Shown: in pieces, positions 17,638-25,791 of the stretch
Position numbering within the stretch: position 1 is the first letter of the stretch
Layout: the number at the start of each line of letters is the position of its first letter
DNA from: an uncultured Bacteroides sp.
GTDB lineage: Bacteria; Bacteroidota; Bacteroidia; Bacteroidales; Bacteroidaceae
NCBI GenBank assembly: GCA_949289345.1
Contig: CASENS010000088.1
Location: 1 to 64,000, forward strand
Direction: 5' to 3'
Length of the DNA: 64,000 nucleotides
The notes under the pieces: generated by a model
What the model was told of the DNA's origin: nothing
Database searches by the model: none
The model's input: the letters and a program-made list of their open reading frames with translations, nothing else
Program-made: the position numbers and the translations under genes

Positions 17638-17729
17638 TTGTACGTTGACATAATGAATTCCGAATCTTTATCCTTTGCTGACCTAAGTTGACCGGATGAA
17701 CCGTCAAAAATCATTGTATGTTTTACATT

Positions 17730-17788
17730 AAAAGATAGTTAGTTCTGGTTCAAAAGATAGTTAGTTTTGCATGAAAAGGCAGTATGTT
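17730..17788 (+). repeat. Three 15-bp direct repeats at 22-bp spacing
   Basis: AAAAGATAGTTAGTT begins at 17730 and 17752, with a degenerate copy AAAAGGCAGTATGTT at 17774. The spacing is exactly 22 bases, about two helical turns, as in iterons or multi-site operators. Confidence 0.8.
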
Positions 17789-17879
17789 TTTTTATTTACA
17801 AAATATCGGTGAATTCAGATTTATGATTTTAAAGACCACCATGGATGAAATCAGAAATAAAAAAGGTTTTTCCAAAACA

Positions 17880-18150
17880 TCTTTCATCCTTTCACAGCTC
17901 TTTCAACCCGCTGATACATAGGTGAATGTTGTGAAGGATACATCTTTCACGGATGTTTCACACGTTGCTTTCACACGTCAGTATGTGTGATGAGTAGTGG
18001 AACATTTCTCTGCCTCCTTGGAACATTTTTCCACTTCGTGAAAGATATGTGTGAGGCCGCATGTCTCACCACATCGGTATAATTTTCAATAAGTTACATT
18101 CATGTGAAAGCGTGAAGGCCATTCGGCTAAACTTTCTTTCAATTGGTGAA
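17880..18150. repeat. Cluster of TTTCAC / GTGAA words
   Basis: TTTCAC appears four times between 17888 and 17975, and GTGAA appears repeatedly on the same strand up to about 18150 (CGTGAAAG, TGTGAAAG, CGTGAAGG, GGTGAAAT). No reading frame uses them. This could be a decayed element or a binding array. Confidence 0.45.
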
Positions 18151-18163
18151 ATGATAATTTAGA

Positions 18164-18250
18164 AGCCCCCTCAACTCCCCCCGTGGGGGAGCTATTGTAT
18201 TCTACTTAGTATTCAAAGCCTCCCCCACGGGGGGAGGTCTGGTGGGGGCT
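18164..18250. repeat. REP/BIME-like pair of inverted GC-rich hairpins
   Basis: The left arm (18164-18192) and right arm (18218-18250) are inverted copies sharing AGCCCCC and CTCCCCCCGTGGGGGAG. Each arm contains its own palindrome around CCGTGG. The layout resembles bacterial REP sequences arranged as an inverted pair (BIME), mobilised by Y1-type RAYT transposases. No such transposase is in the window. Confidence 0.75.
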
Positions 18251-18398
18251 AAATTCCCATTTATGCAACTTGTCGGATGAGCCTTATTTATCGGGGAATG
18301 AACTGCTTGTTACGTTGGGTTTGTCGAGACAGCTCACGTAATACACAGAAGTTCGTAGTACATTTGCCTCGTCAGCACATTAAAATGTTTATTATTTC

Positions 18399-18429
18399 TT
18401 TGGTCATTAAATAGAAACAGATAACTTTG
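18399..18429 (+). promoter_or_regulatory. Promoter of fadD-like gene
   Basis: -33 TTTG (18399-18402) and -7 TAACTTTG (18422-18429) are separated by 19 bases, an excellent Bacteroides promoter. The ATG follows at 18459. Confidence 0.85.
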
Positions 18430-18458
18430 CGATATATTCATCCTAATCGCGAAGAGTC

Positions 18459-20264
18459 ATGACTTATCATCATTTTTCGGTTCTGGTACACCGTCAGGCA
18501 GAGAAGTACGGAGACAAAGTTGCCCTCAAATATAAAGATTATGTCGAGGGACGCTGGATTCCGGTCACTTGGAATGAGTTTTCCCGACAAGTGAGGCGGG
18601 TTGCCGACGCCTTGATAGCTTTTGATGTGGCGGAAGAAGAGAATATCGGCATCTTCTCGCAAAACAAACCGGAATGTCTGTACGTGGATCTTGGCGCATT
18701 TGGCGTGCGGGCTGTAACTGTACCTCTCTACGCCACCAGTTCACCGGTACAGGTGAAGTATATAGTCAACGATGCACAAATACGCTACCTCTTTGTGGGT
18801 GAACAGTTTCAATACGACGCTGCTTTTCGCGTATTAGGTTTCTGTCATTCCCTGCAACAACTCATCATCTTTGACCGGTCCGTAAAGAAAGACCCGCGCG
18901 ACACGACTTCCATCTATTTTGATGAGTTCCTGCAAGCTGCGGAAGGACTGACACACCAGGCAGAAGTGGAGGCACGCACCGCACGCGCTTCGTTTGATGA
19001 CTTGGCCAGCATCCTATATACGTCCGGAACAACAGGCGAACCAAAAGGGGTGATGCTGCACCACTTTAATTATGCTGAAGCCATGCGCATCCACGACATC
19101 GCCTTACCTCAACTGACGGAGCGGGACGTGTCGCTGAACTTTCTGCCCTTGACACATGTCTTTGAACGGGCATGGACGTACCTCTGCCTGCACCGGGGGG
19201 CACAGGTGTGCATCAATCTCCGTCCGCATGAGGTGCAACAAAGTTTGAAGGAAATCCGTCCGACAGCCATGTGCAGCGTACCCCGTTTTTGGGAGAAGGT
19301 CTATTTAGGCGTGCACGAACGCATCGAACGCGAAACCGGGCTGAGGAAAGCGTTGATGCTGGACGCCATACGTGTGGGACGTGAGCACAATCTGAACTAC
19401 GTCCGTCAAGGAAAAACTCCCCCTGTGATGCTGCACTTGCGCTATAAGTTTTATGAAAAGACTGTCTATACGCTTCTTAAAAAGACCATTGGATTGGAAA
19501 ACGCCAACTTTTTCCCTACAGCGGGAGCCGCCGTAAGCGACACCATTTGTGAGTTTGCGCATTCGGTAGGCATTTTTATGCTGGTAGGCTATGGCTTGAC
19601 GGAGTCGACGGCTACTGTTTCCTGCTTCCGTAAGCAAGGGTTTGAGGTCGGTTCCGTAGGACAAGTGATGCCGGGCTTGGAGGTGAAGATCGGGGAGAAC
19701 AACGAGATTTTGCTTCGGGGGCGAACCATAACTGTCGGATATTACAAGAAACCAGTGTCTACAGCTGATGCCATTGACAAGGAAGGATGGTTCCATACAG
19801 GAGACGCAGGTTATTTAAAAGGCGACCACCTGTATCTGACCGAACGTATCAAAGACCTTTTCAAAACGTCCAATGGCAAGTACATTTCGCCCCAAGCCTT
19901 AGAAACGCACTTGATACTGGACCGCTACATTGACCAGGCGGCTGTCATCGCCGACCAGCGTAAGTTTGTATCCGCACTGATAGTACCTACCTACGACTTG
20001 GTGAAGAAACTGGCTGCTCAACGGGGCATTGCCTATACGTCGATGGAAGAATTGCTTGGACAACCGGAAATAAAAGAGTTCTATCGTGAACGCATAGAGA
20101 CCTTGCAGCAACCCTTTGCCCACTATGAACAAATCAAACGGTTTACCTTGTTGCCCGAGGCATTCAGCATGGAACGGGGTGAACTGACCAACACGCTGAA
20201 GCTGCGTCGTAGCGTGGTGGCTGAACATTATAAAGAGCTCATCGACAAGATGTACGAAGAATGA
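18459..20264 (+). CDS. fadD: Long-chain fatty acid-CoA ligase (AMP-binding)
   Basis: A 601-residue adenylate-forming enzyme. The P-loop-like motif YTSGTTGEPKGVMLHH lies near residues 187-202. Also present are the VGYGLTEST region, GWFHTGDAGYL and IKDLFKTSNGKYISPQ, which are motifs of long-chain acyl-CoA synthetases. The enzyme activates fatty acids with ATP and CoA in the cytoplasm. Length fits the bacterial long-chain group of about 600 residues. Its TGA overlaps the ATG of the next gene by four bases, tying it to a lipid A deacylase-like protein. The exact chain length preference is unknown. Confidence 0.92.
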   Translation: MTYHHFSVLVHRQAEKYGDKVALKYKDYVEGRWIPVTWNEFSRQVRRVADALIAFDVAEEENIGIFSQNKPECLYVDLGAFGVRAVTVPLYATSSPVQVKYIVNDAQIRYLFVGEQFQYDAAFRVLGFCHSLQQLIIFDRSVKKDPRDTTSIYFDEFLQAAEGLTHQAEVEARTARASFDDLASILYTSGTTGEPKGVMLHHFNYAEAMRIHDIALPQLTERDVSLNFLPLTHVFERAWTYLCLHRGAQVCINLRPHEVQQSLKEIRPTAMCSVPRFWEKVYLGVHERIERETGLRKALMLDAIRVGREHNLNYVRQGKTPPVMLHLRYKFYEKTVYTLLKKTIGLENANFFPTAGAAVSDTICEFAHSVGIFMLVGYGLTESTATVSCFRKQGFEVGSVGQVMPGLEVKIGENNEILLRGRTITVGYYKKPVSTADAIDKEGWFHTGDAGYLKGDHLYLTERIKDLFKTSNGKYISPQALETHLILDRYIDQAAVIADQRKFVSALIVPTYDLVKKLAAQRGIAYTSMEELLGQPEIKEFYRERIETLQQPFAHYEQIKRFTLLPEAFSMERGELTNTLKLRRSVVAEHYKELIDKMYEE

Positions 20265-21454
20265 TACGCATGTTGCTACTTTTGCTTTTGTGCCTGCCCG
20301 TCGGTCTGGCGGCACAGGATTCCGTCCGTCCGGACAGTTTGTCTAAGGGGCGTCCTGTACATTCCATCGGACTGGAAGCACATCCCGGATATGTATTCCC
20401 TACCCGCAGTTTCTTTAAAGGGGACAACGCTGCCGGGAAAGCGATTCGTACAACTGTTTCCGCCCACTTGAAGTATGCGTTCTGTTTTGCTCCGGACACC
20501 CGTTTAGGCTGGCTTTATCCGCATGCCTATCAAGGAGTCGGGCTGGCTTACAACAGTTTCTTCAACAAGGCGGAAGTAGGAACGCCTGTGATGCTGTATG
20601 TATTCCAAGGTGCGCCCATAATCCGGTTGGCCAATCGGTTGTCCATTGATTATGAGTGGAACTTCGGAGCTGCATTCGGTTGGGAGAAATATGACCCGGT
20701 GGACAATCCATACAATGTCGTGGTAGGCTCACGCATCAACGCTTACCTCAACTTGGGTTTCTTCTTGAACTGGCAACCAACTCCGGACTGGCGTTTGACG
20801 GCGGGCATCGACCTGGCACACTATTCCAACGGAAACACCAACTATCCGAACTCCGGAGTCAACACAATCGGTGCACGTATCGGTGTGACACGCTCCTGGG
20901 GTGAAACGGCAAGGCGGGAGCCTGTATGTGAAAAGACACCTATTCTGAAGAAACGGTTCTGCTATGACCTTATTCTCTATGGTTCTACCCGTAAACGGGG
21001 TCTTATTTTTCCGGATCATGGGGAACTGATACCCGGCCGTTTTGCCGTGGCAGGACTGAACTTCAATCCGATGTACGTAGTGAACAAGTACTTTCGCGCC
21101 GGCTTGTCGCTTGACGCGCAATACGACGAAAGCGCCAATCTGATGGAGTATTTAGCGGAGGGAACAGAGGGGGATGAAATGAGGTTCTACCGCCCGCCTT
21201 TTCGGGAGCAGTTTGCCGTAGGACTTTCGCTCCGAGCTGAATTGAATATGCCCATATTCTCTGTAAACGTCGGCATCGGGCGCAATGTCATTTGCAAGGG
21301 CACTGATACGGAGGTATTCTATCAAATCTTAGCGCTCAAGGCTTTCATTACCCGCCGGCTTTTCCTGCACGTAGGCTACCAGTTGAGTGATTTCAAAAAT
21401 CCCAATAACCTGATGTTAGGATTGGGATGGCGGTTCGGACAACTGCAAAAATAG
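20261..21454 (+). CDS. PagL-like acyloxyacyl hydrolase / lipid A deacylase family protein
   Basis: A 397-residue protein with a signal peptide (LLLLLLCLPVGLAAQ) and alternating aromatic/polar beta strands typical of an outer membrane barrel. The segment HYSNGNTNYPNSGVN (His187, Ser189) matches the catalytic His-x-Ser region of PagL-type lipid A 3-O-deacylases and related acyloxyacyl hydrolases. The family trims acyl chains from lipid A at the outer membrane. It is translationally coupled (ATGA) to the acyl-CoA synthetase, which could salvage released fatty acids; that link is inference. At 397 residues it is much longer than classical PagL (about 150-170 residues), with a second barrel-like half. 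Confidence 0.75.
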   Translation: MIRMLLLLLLCLPVGLAAQDSVRPDSLSKGRPVHSIGLEAHPGYVFPTRSFFKGDNAAGKAIRTTVSAHLKYAFCFAPDTRLGWLYPHAYQGVGLAYNSFFNKAEVGTPVMLYVFQGAPIIRLANRLSIDYEWNFGAAFGWEKYDPVDNPYNVVVGSRINAYLNLGFFLNWQPTPDWRLTAGIDLAHYSNGNTNYPNSGVNTIGARIGVTRSWGETARREPVCEKTPILKKRFCYDLILYGSTRKRGLIFPDHGELIPGRFAVAGLNFNPMYVVNKYFRAGLSLDAQYDESANLMEYLAEGTEGDEMRFYRPPFREQFAVGLSLRAELNMPIFSVNVGIGRNVICKGTDTEVFYQILALKAFITRRLFLHVGYQLSDFKNPNNLMLGLGWRFGQLQK

Positions 21455-21470
21455 AAGAACCCGCACAATG

Positions 21471-21947
21471 TCACAACAATCTGATTAATTCTTTCAAGTC
21501 CGTAATGCGGTAAGTGGGGCGGAAGGGTAGAGCGGAACGGTTGTTCGCATCATAAAATACTTGATGCATGCCAATAGCCGCCGCACCTTCCACATCTTTT
21601 TCCCAACTGTCGCCAATCATCAAGGATTCTTCTAAACAGGATTGGGTGGCGGACAAGGCGAAATGGAAAATCGGCGCATGAGGCTTGGGCACACCAATAT
21701 CTTCGGACACAACCACCCGACGGAAGTAACCGTCTATACCCGCTAAACGCAACTTCTCCGTTTGCACTTTCCGTGAACCATTAGAGAGGATGTAGAGCCG
21801 GTAGTGTTGGCTTAAATAGTCGAGTACTTCGCAAACATGGGGTATCCGCACTTGGGAAGGTGAGAAGATGCCTTCGCCGGTGTGAACGGGGAAAGAACAA
21901 AGGGTGTCATCCAAGTCGAAAAAGAGATTTTTGTAAGAGCGGGACAT
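21471..21947 (-). CDS. HAD-superfamily phosphatase, YjjG-like, lacking the cap domain
   Basis: A 158-residue HAD hydrolase with motif I FDLDDTLCS, motif II YILSNGSRK, motif III lysine in DIGVPKPHAPIF, and motif IV LMIGDSWEKDVEGA. All catalytic motifs are present and the C-terminal part resembles YjjG-type 5'-nucleotidases of Bacteroides, which are usually about 230 residues. Only about 20 residues separate motif I from the helix before motif II, so the C1 helical cap of about 70 residues appears to be missing. The frame is intact. It may act on larger substrates or be impaired. It lies 131 bases after the lipoprotein gene. Confidence 0.85.
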   Translation of the reverse strand: MSRSYKNLFFDLDDTLCSFPVHTGEGIFSPSQVRIPHVCEVLDYLSQHYRLYILSNGSRKVQTEKLRLAGIDGYFRRVVVSEDIGVPKPHAPIFHFALSATQSCLEESLMIGDSWEKDVEGAAAIGMHQVFYDANNRSALPFRPTYRITDLKELIRLL

Positions 21948-21971
21948 AGGATGTAATGTGCTGATATGAAT

Positions 21972-22061
21972 AATGTGCCAATGTGCTGATGGAACTGCGA
22001 CATGTTTACCGGTAGGCGTTCCCCTGCCGCAGGCATTGGAACATTAGCACATTGACACATT
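21972..22061. repeat. Long-armed inverted repeat in spacer
   Basis: AATGTGCCAATGTGCTGATG (21972-21991) is matched in inverted orientation by 22042-22061 (18 of 20 positions), around a 50-base loop. It lies between the lipoprotein and HAD genes and could form a stem-loop in the minus-strand transcript. Confidence 0.65.
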
Positions 22062-22078
22062 TGCGCGATGCGCTGAAG

Positions 22079-22957
22079 TTATTTCACCTGGATGACTAAA
22101 TACTTGGATACACTCCAGAACTGTTCGGGATTGATGATTTTCAGCGTTAACTGTCCTTTATCGTCTTCCTCCATCTCGTACGAGCCTGCGGGATGACTGG
22201 TCAGCACATCGGCGGATTTGGAATAAAGTTTGATTTCCTTTGTGGTCCGGATGTCGATTTCCGTGAAATAGTCTTTGTTTACATTCTCGTCTTTCATCAC
22301 CTCACCTTTCTTAAAGAGGCCGCTACCGGAGAGGATGTTCTGATCCTTCAGTTCTTTCTTGGTGCCAAATACAAACCAAGCCGTGTGCAAGGTTTTGTCT
22401 TGCTGGGCTACGGTCTGTGCTTTCGCCTCATTCTCAATAGTGAGTTGCTCCTTTTGTGAAGTCAAGTCGCTCACGGCAGCATCCAATTCCTGGATACGGA
22501 TGTTTTTCGAAGCAAGTTCGGCCTGCAACTCCTCAATGCGTTGCGCCTTGGCTTCCAGTTCCTGGGTCAGTTGCTCTACGGCCCGTTTCAATTGGGCGGA
22601 TGTATTCTTGCTGGTTTTCAGCATTTGCTGGAGTTTGGCTATCTGTTGCTTGTTCTCCTCCATCTGAGTGCGAATGAATTCAATGTCCGAAGCTATCTGC
22701 TCACGGGCGGTCAACGAGCCTTCGGCTACGGCTCCCCGCTGCAAGTCTACCCTGTTCTCGGCGGCATTGATTTGGCGGAAGCCTTCCGAAATTTCGTTAA
22801 AGGTTCCCAGCATCTCGTCCAGTTCGGCATTCCGTTGATTTAGCTCCATCTTTAAAGAGTCGTTTTCAACCTGCAACTGACTTTTTTTCCCTCCGGAAAA
22901 ATTGTCGCACGAAGCCATTACGGCTGCGCACAACGCTAAAATCGCTACTTTTTTCAT
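22079..22957 (-). CDS. Coiled-coil lipoprotein of unknown function
   Basis: A 292-residue protein with lipobox AVMASC (Cys17) and a long charged helical region (about residues 30-195) rich in heptads of Gln, Glu, Leu and Lys, clearly a coiled coil. A C-terminal globular part of about 95 residues begins near AWFVFGTKKELKDQNIL. I do not recognise a named family beyond conserved Bacteroides proteins of this shape. It is likely periplasmic, anchored in a membrane. It follows rsmI by 31 bases and is probably in its operon. Confidence 0.8.
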   Translation of the reverse strand: MKKVAILALCAAVMASCDNFSGGKKSQLQVENDSLKMELNQRNAELDEMLGTFNEISEGFRQINAAENRVDLQRGAVAEGSLTAREQIASDIEFIRTQMEENKQQIAKLQQMLKTSKNTSAQLKRAVEQLTQELEAKAQRIEELQAELASKNIRIQELDAAVSDLTSQKEQLTIENEAKAQTVAQQDKTLHTAWFVFGTKKELKDQNILSGSGLFKKGEVMKDENVNKDYFTEIDIRTTKEIKLYSKSADVLTSHPAGSYEMEEDDKGQLTLKIINPEQFWSVSKYLVIQVK

Positions 22958-22988
22958 ACGTTTTCGTTTTTACGTTCAGTTTCTTATT

Positions 22989-23663
22989 TCATTTGTCTAT
23001 TCCTGCTACAATGATGACTATTTCGCCACGCGGTTCGTTTGTCGTAAAATGGGCTGTCAATTCAGCCAACGTTCCGCGGACGGTTTCTTCGTGTACTTTG
23101 GAAATTTCCCGCACTACGGCCGCCTGCCTTTCCGGACCAAAAATCTCCCCAAACTGGGTCAGCGTTTTCACTAAGCGATAGGGCGATTCGTAAAAAACGA
23201 GTGTCCGTATTTCTTCGCTCAATGCCTTCAGGCGGGTGACGCGGCCTTTCTTTTGAGGCAGGAAGCCTTCGAAGCAAAAGCGGTCGCATGGTAGGCCGGA
23301 TGCCACCAAGGCGGGCACAAAGGCCGTGGCTCCGGGCAGGCATTGTACTTCTATTCCCGCCCGGGCGCACTCGCGAGCCAGAAGGAAACCGGGATCGGAT
23401 ATGCCTGGAGTGCCGGCATCGGAAATCAAGGCTATTGTTTCGCCGGCCCGGATGCGTTTCACTACGTTCTCCACTGTCTGGTGCTCGTTGAACTTATGAT
23501 GTGACTGCATGGCGTTCTTGATTTCGAAATGCTTCAGCAGGATGCCGGAAGTACGGGTGTCTTCGGCCAAAATCAAATCGGCTTCCTTTAGGACCTGAAT
23601 GGCTCTGAAGGTCATGTCGTCCAAGTTTCCTACCGGTGTCGGTACTATATACAGCTTTCCCAT
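22989..23663 (-). CDS. rsmI: 16S rRNA (cytidine1402-2'-O)-methyltransferase
   Basis: A 224-residue SAM-dependent tetrapyrrole-methylase-fold enzyme that 2'-O-methylates C1402 in the ribosomal decoding site. The N-terminus LYIVPTPVGNLDDMTFRA, the AEDTRTSG motif, SDAGTPGISDPG and LPGATAFVPAL are all characteristic of RsmI. It is slightly shorter than the E. coli enzyme, lacking the C-terminal extension. It is preceded by a small conserved gene with a 9-base gap. Confidence 0.95.
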   Translation of the reverse strand: MGKLYIVPTPVGNLDDMTFRAIQVLKEADLILAEDTRTSGILLKHFEIKNAMQSHHKFNEHQTVENVVKRIRAGETIALISDAGTPGISDPGFLLARECARAGIEVQCLPGATAFVPALVASGLPCDRFCFEGFLPQKKGRVTRLKALSEEIRTLVFYESPYRLVKTLTQFGEIFGPERQAAVVREISKVHEETVRGTLAELTAHFTTNEPRGEIVIIVAGIDK

Positions 23664-23672
23664 TCTTTTTGC

Positions 23673-24092
23673 TTAATTGAAATGTTTGCGTAACAGTTCC
23701 ATGAAATCTGCCACCGCCTCATTGTCATCGGGCAACAGCACTTCGTCCTTAAACAATCCGATGGCCGTCTCCAAGGTACCGGCTTTGTCCAACGCATCCA
23801 GCAAACGGTTCATCCGGCTGGTGTCTCCGCTGAACAGTTCGCGCGTGAAGCGGAATGAGTCATTCAAACTAAAGCCGTGGCGAAGGCTTGTCCTCGCATT
23901 GGCGCAGTTAAACCCTCGCGGAGGCAGAGTGGGGGGTACAGGAACTGGTTCCGCGGTGGCAGATGCTGGCTCAAGGTGCTTTCCGGCCTCTTCCAGTCGT
24001 TGTTCCAGCTGGTCTATTTGTTTGTCCAACCGTTCGACGCATGACTTCAGCGTTTGCAGTTCCATCCGTATGTCATCCAACCATTCTTTCAT
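23673..24092 (-). CDS. Conserved small protein with N-terminal coiled coil
   Basis: A 139-residue protein. Residues about 5-40 form a coiled coil, followed by a Pro-rich linker (EPVPVPPTLPP) and a conserved-looking C-terminal segment with the pattern FSLNDSFRFTRELFSGD...DALDKAGTLETAIGLFKDE...FMELLRKHFN. I recognise this C-terminal pattern from conserved Bacteroidetes proteins of unknown function but know no role for it. It is the first gene of the rsmI operon, with a TACATTTG promoter element at 24114-24121. Confidence 0.8.
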   Translation of the reverse strand: MKEWLDDIRMELQTLKSCVERLDKQIDQLEQRLEEAGKHLEPASATAEPVPVPPTLPPRGFNCANARTSLRHGFSLNDSFRFTRELFSGDTSRMNRLLDALDKAGTLETAIGLFKDEVLLPDDNEAVADFMELLRKHFN

Positions 24093-24113
24093 AAGAACAT
24101 CATGTTATCTCCG

Positions 24114-24121
24114 CAAATGTA
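24114..24121 (-). promoter_or_regulatory. -7 element of the rsmI operon
   Basis: Minus-strand TACATTTG lies 21 bases before the start codon at 24092, divergent to the transporter promoter at 24164. Confidence 0.7.
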
Positions 24122-24163
24122 GAAATAAATAATGAAAAAAACTCAGCAAGCAAACAAAATGAT

Positions 24164-24171
24164 TATTTTTG
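24164..24171 (+). promoter_or_regulatory. -7 element of the AI-2E transporter gene
   Basis: TATTTTTG fits TAnnTTTG and lies 38 bases upstream of the ATG at 24210. Confidence 0.6.
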
Positions 24172-24209
24172 TAACCAATTAATAGGGAAAACTAACCTCC
24201 ATTTTATTT

Positions 24210-25316
24210 ATGGAACGTAAAAAGATCACTTTCGACCGCTTTATACGCGGCATTCTCATAGGTGTTACCCTCATCGCTCTGCTGATGTTGGTTAAGCGCC
24301 TAAGCAGCGTATTGCTGCCTTTCTTCATCGCGTGGCTCATCGCTTATATGATTTATCCGATGGTAACCTTTTTCCAATACAGGCTGAAGCTGAAAAGCCG
24401 CATAGTTTCAATCTTCTGCACTCTTATAACCTTAGTGGGCATAGGCGTAGCCTTTTTCTATCTGTTGATACCTCCCATGATACAGGAATTCGGAAGAGTG
24501 AAAGACTTGTTGCTCGAATATTTCACCACCAACAGTTATGCCGGCAATATTCCACATAACTTGTCGGACTTCCTGCGCGACAATATTGATCCACAGGCGC
24601 TTAAAGATATTTTCCAGCAAGAAAACTTATTGGATGCCCTTAAAGAAGCCGTTCCGCCTCTTTGGTCTTTGCTTTCCGGTTCGCTCAGTGTGTTATATAG
24701 TGTGTTTACCATTTTCATCATCCTGCTCTACATTGTTTTTATCCTGCTGGATTATGAAAGCATATCTGAAGGCTGGGCTCATCTGGTACCTGTACGCTAC
24801 CGGCCTTTCGTTGTAGGCATTATGAATGATATTAAAGAGGGCATGAACAAGTACTTCCGCGGGCAGGCTTTTGTGGCATTGTGTGTGGGCATCCTGTTCA
24901 GTATAGGTTTCCTTATCATTGATTTCCCGATGGCTATTGCTCTCGGCCTGTTCATAGGCGTGCTCAATCTGGTGCCTTATCTGCAAATCATCGGATTTAT
25001 CCCTACCATCATATTGGCTATTCTGAAAGCTGCTGATACAGGGGGTAACTTCTGGCTCATCATGCTTGCGGCTTTGGCGGTATTTGCCATCGTACAAGCC
25101 ATTGAGGACGGCTTTATCGTCCCTCGCGTCATGGGCAAAATTACCGGGCTTAATCCAGCTATTATATTGCTTTCACTCTCTGTGTGGGGGTCTTTGATGG
25201 GGATGTTGGGAATGATTATAGCTTTGCCGCTCACCACATTGATGCTGTCCTACTATCAGCGTTTTATTATTCATAAAGAAAAGATACAGGGGGATGAATA
25301 CACAAAAAAAATATGA
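24210..25316 (+). CDS. AI-2E family transporter (YdiK/PerM-type membrane protein)
   Basis: A 368-residue integral membrane protein with about eight hydrophobic helices. Two lie near residues 10-45, one near 70-90, and the rest cluster after residue 150. The conserved segments NLVPYLQIIGFIPTIILA and VPRVMGKITGLNPAIILLSLSVWG are typical of the AI-2E/PerM family. Members are linked to autoinducer-2 export or cation/proton antiport; the name does not prove the substrate. It is a single-gene unit followed by tRNA-Lys. Confidence 0.9.
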   Translation: MERKKITFDRFIRGILIGVTLIALLMLVKRLSSVLLPFFIAWLIAYMIYPMVTFFQYRLKLKSRIVSIFCTLITLVGIGVAFFYLLIPPMIQEFGRVKDLLLEYFTTNSYAGNIPHNLSDFLRDNIDPQALKDIFQQENLLDALKEAVPPLWSLLSGSLSVLYSVFTIFIILLYIVFILLDYESISEGWAHLVPVRYRPFVVGIMNDIKEGMNKYFRGQAFVALCVGILFSIGFLIIDFPMAIALGLFIGVLNLVPYLQIIGFIPTIILAILKAADTGGNFWLIMLAALAVFAIVQAIEDGFIVPRVMGKITGLNPAIILLSLSVWGSLMGMLGMIIALPLTTLMLSYYQRFIIHKEKIQGDEYTKKI

Positions 25317-25345
25317 AACAGGCTTGATATTTCAATAAAAAGTAG

Positions 25346-25353
25346 TACCTTTG
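25346..25353 (+). promoter_or_regulatory. -7 element of tRNA-Lys gene
   Basis: TACCTTTG followed by GCACCCG is a strong promoter form also seen at the initiator tRNA (34486). The tRNA begins 26 bases downstream. Confidence 0.75.
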
Positions 25354-25378
25354 CACCCGCTAAACAGCACAACGGTTT

Positions 25379-25451
25379 GATTCGCTAGCTCAGCAGGTAG
25401 AGCACAACACTTTTAATGTTGGGGTCTTGGGTTCGAGCCCCAAGCGGATCA
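25379..25451 (+). tRNA. tRNA-Lys (anticodon TTT)
   Basis: A full cloverleaf: acceptor GATTCGC/GCGGATC with one T-G pair, D-arm GCTC...GAGC, anticodon stem CAACA/TGTTG around CTTTTAA, T-arm TTGGG/CCCAA with TTCGAGC. The anticodon is at 25412-25414. CCA is not encoded. Confidence 0.95.
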
Positions 25452-25487
25452 CTGGGGAGTAAAGACAGGCTCCTGACAAACAAAGGC

Positions 25488-25524
25488 AAAGCTCTCTAAT
25501 CCAAAAGGTTAGGGGGCTTTTTCC
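25488..25524 (+). terminator. Rho-independent terminator after tRNA-Lys
   Basis: AAAGCTCTCTAA pairs with TTAGGGGGCTTT, with some G-T pairs, around a short A-rich loop, then TTTTTCC. Confidence 0.85.
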
Positions 25525-25582
25525 TTACTATGTAGCGACAGGGAAAATCACAGGTGTTTAAGCTGAGTGCAACCATTTTTCA

Positions 25583-25631
25583 AGTGCAAGGCGCAAGCCT
25601 ATCCTATATATATAGGCTCGCACTTTGCACT
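25583..25631. repeat. 20-bp imperfect inverted repeat
   Basis: AGTGCAAGGCGCAAGCCTAT (25583-25602) pairs with 25612-25631 in 17 of 20 positions around a 9-base AT loop. There is no T tract on either side, so it is not an obvious terminator. Confidence 0.7.
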
Positions 25632-25791
25632 GAAGGGAGAAAATCAATAATATGATAATCAGAGGTTTGGAAAATCAAAAGTGATTCCTTGCTTTTGCGG
25701 TGTCCAAAAACGGATGGCAAACGGCTGCCGATGGCAGACGATAGGCGTTGTTTTCCTCCCACTCGATTCCCTTGTTAAAAGGTGTTTATGC

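Larger units (their letters stand above)
17577..18458. other. Repeat-rich gene-free spacer
   Basis: Some 880 bases with no credible gene on either strand. It holds the operon terminator, a triple 22-bp direct repeat, a stretch crowded with TTTCAC/GTGAAA words, a REP-like paired hairpin and the fadD promoter, each listed separately. The interval 18253-18398 shows nothing recognisable. Confidence 0.75.
25452..25791. other. Gene-free spacer with terminator and hairpin
   Basis: About 340 bases between tRNA-Lys and the nucleotidyltransferase end. It contains the tRNA terminator and a 20-bp imperfect hairpin at 25583-25631. No gene is visible; a forward frame starting at 25681 is a shadow of the reverse-strand gene. 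Confidence 0.7.

Noticed and set aside
17730-17788. CRISPR-like array
   Set aside because: Only three units with 7-base gaps, no cas genes, and the third unit is degenerate.
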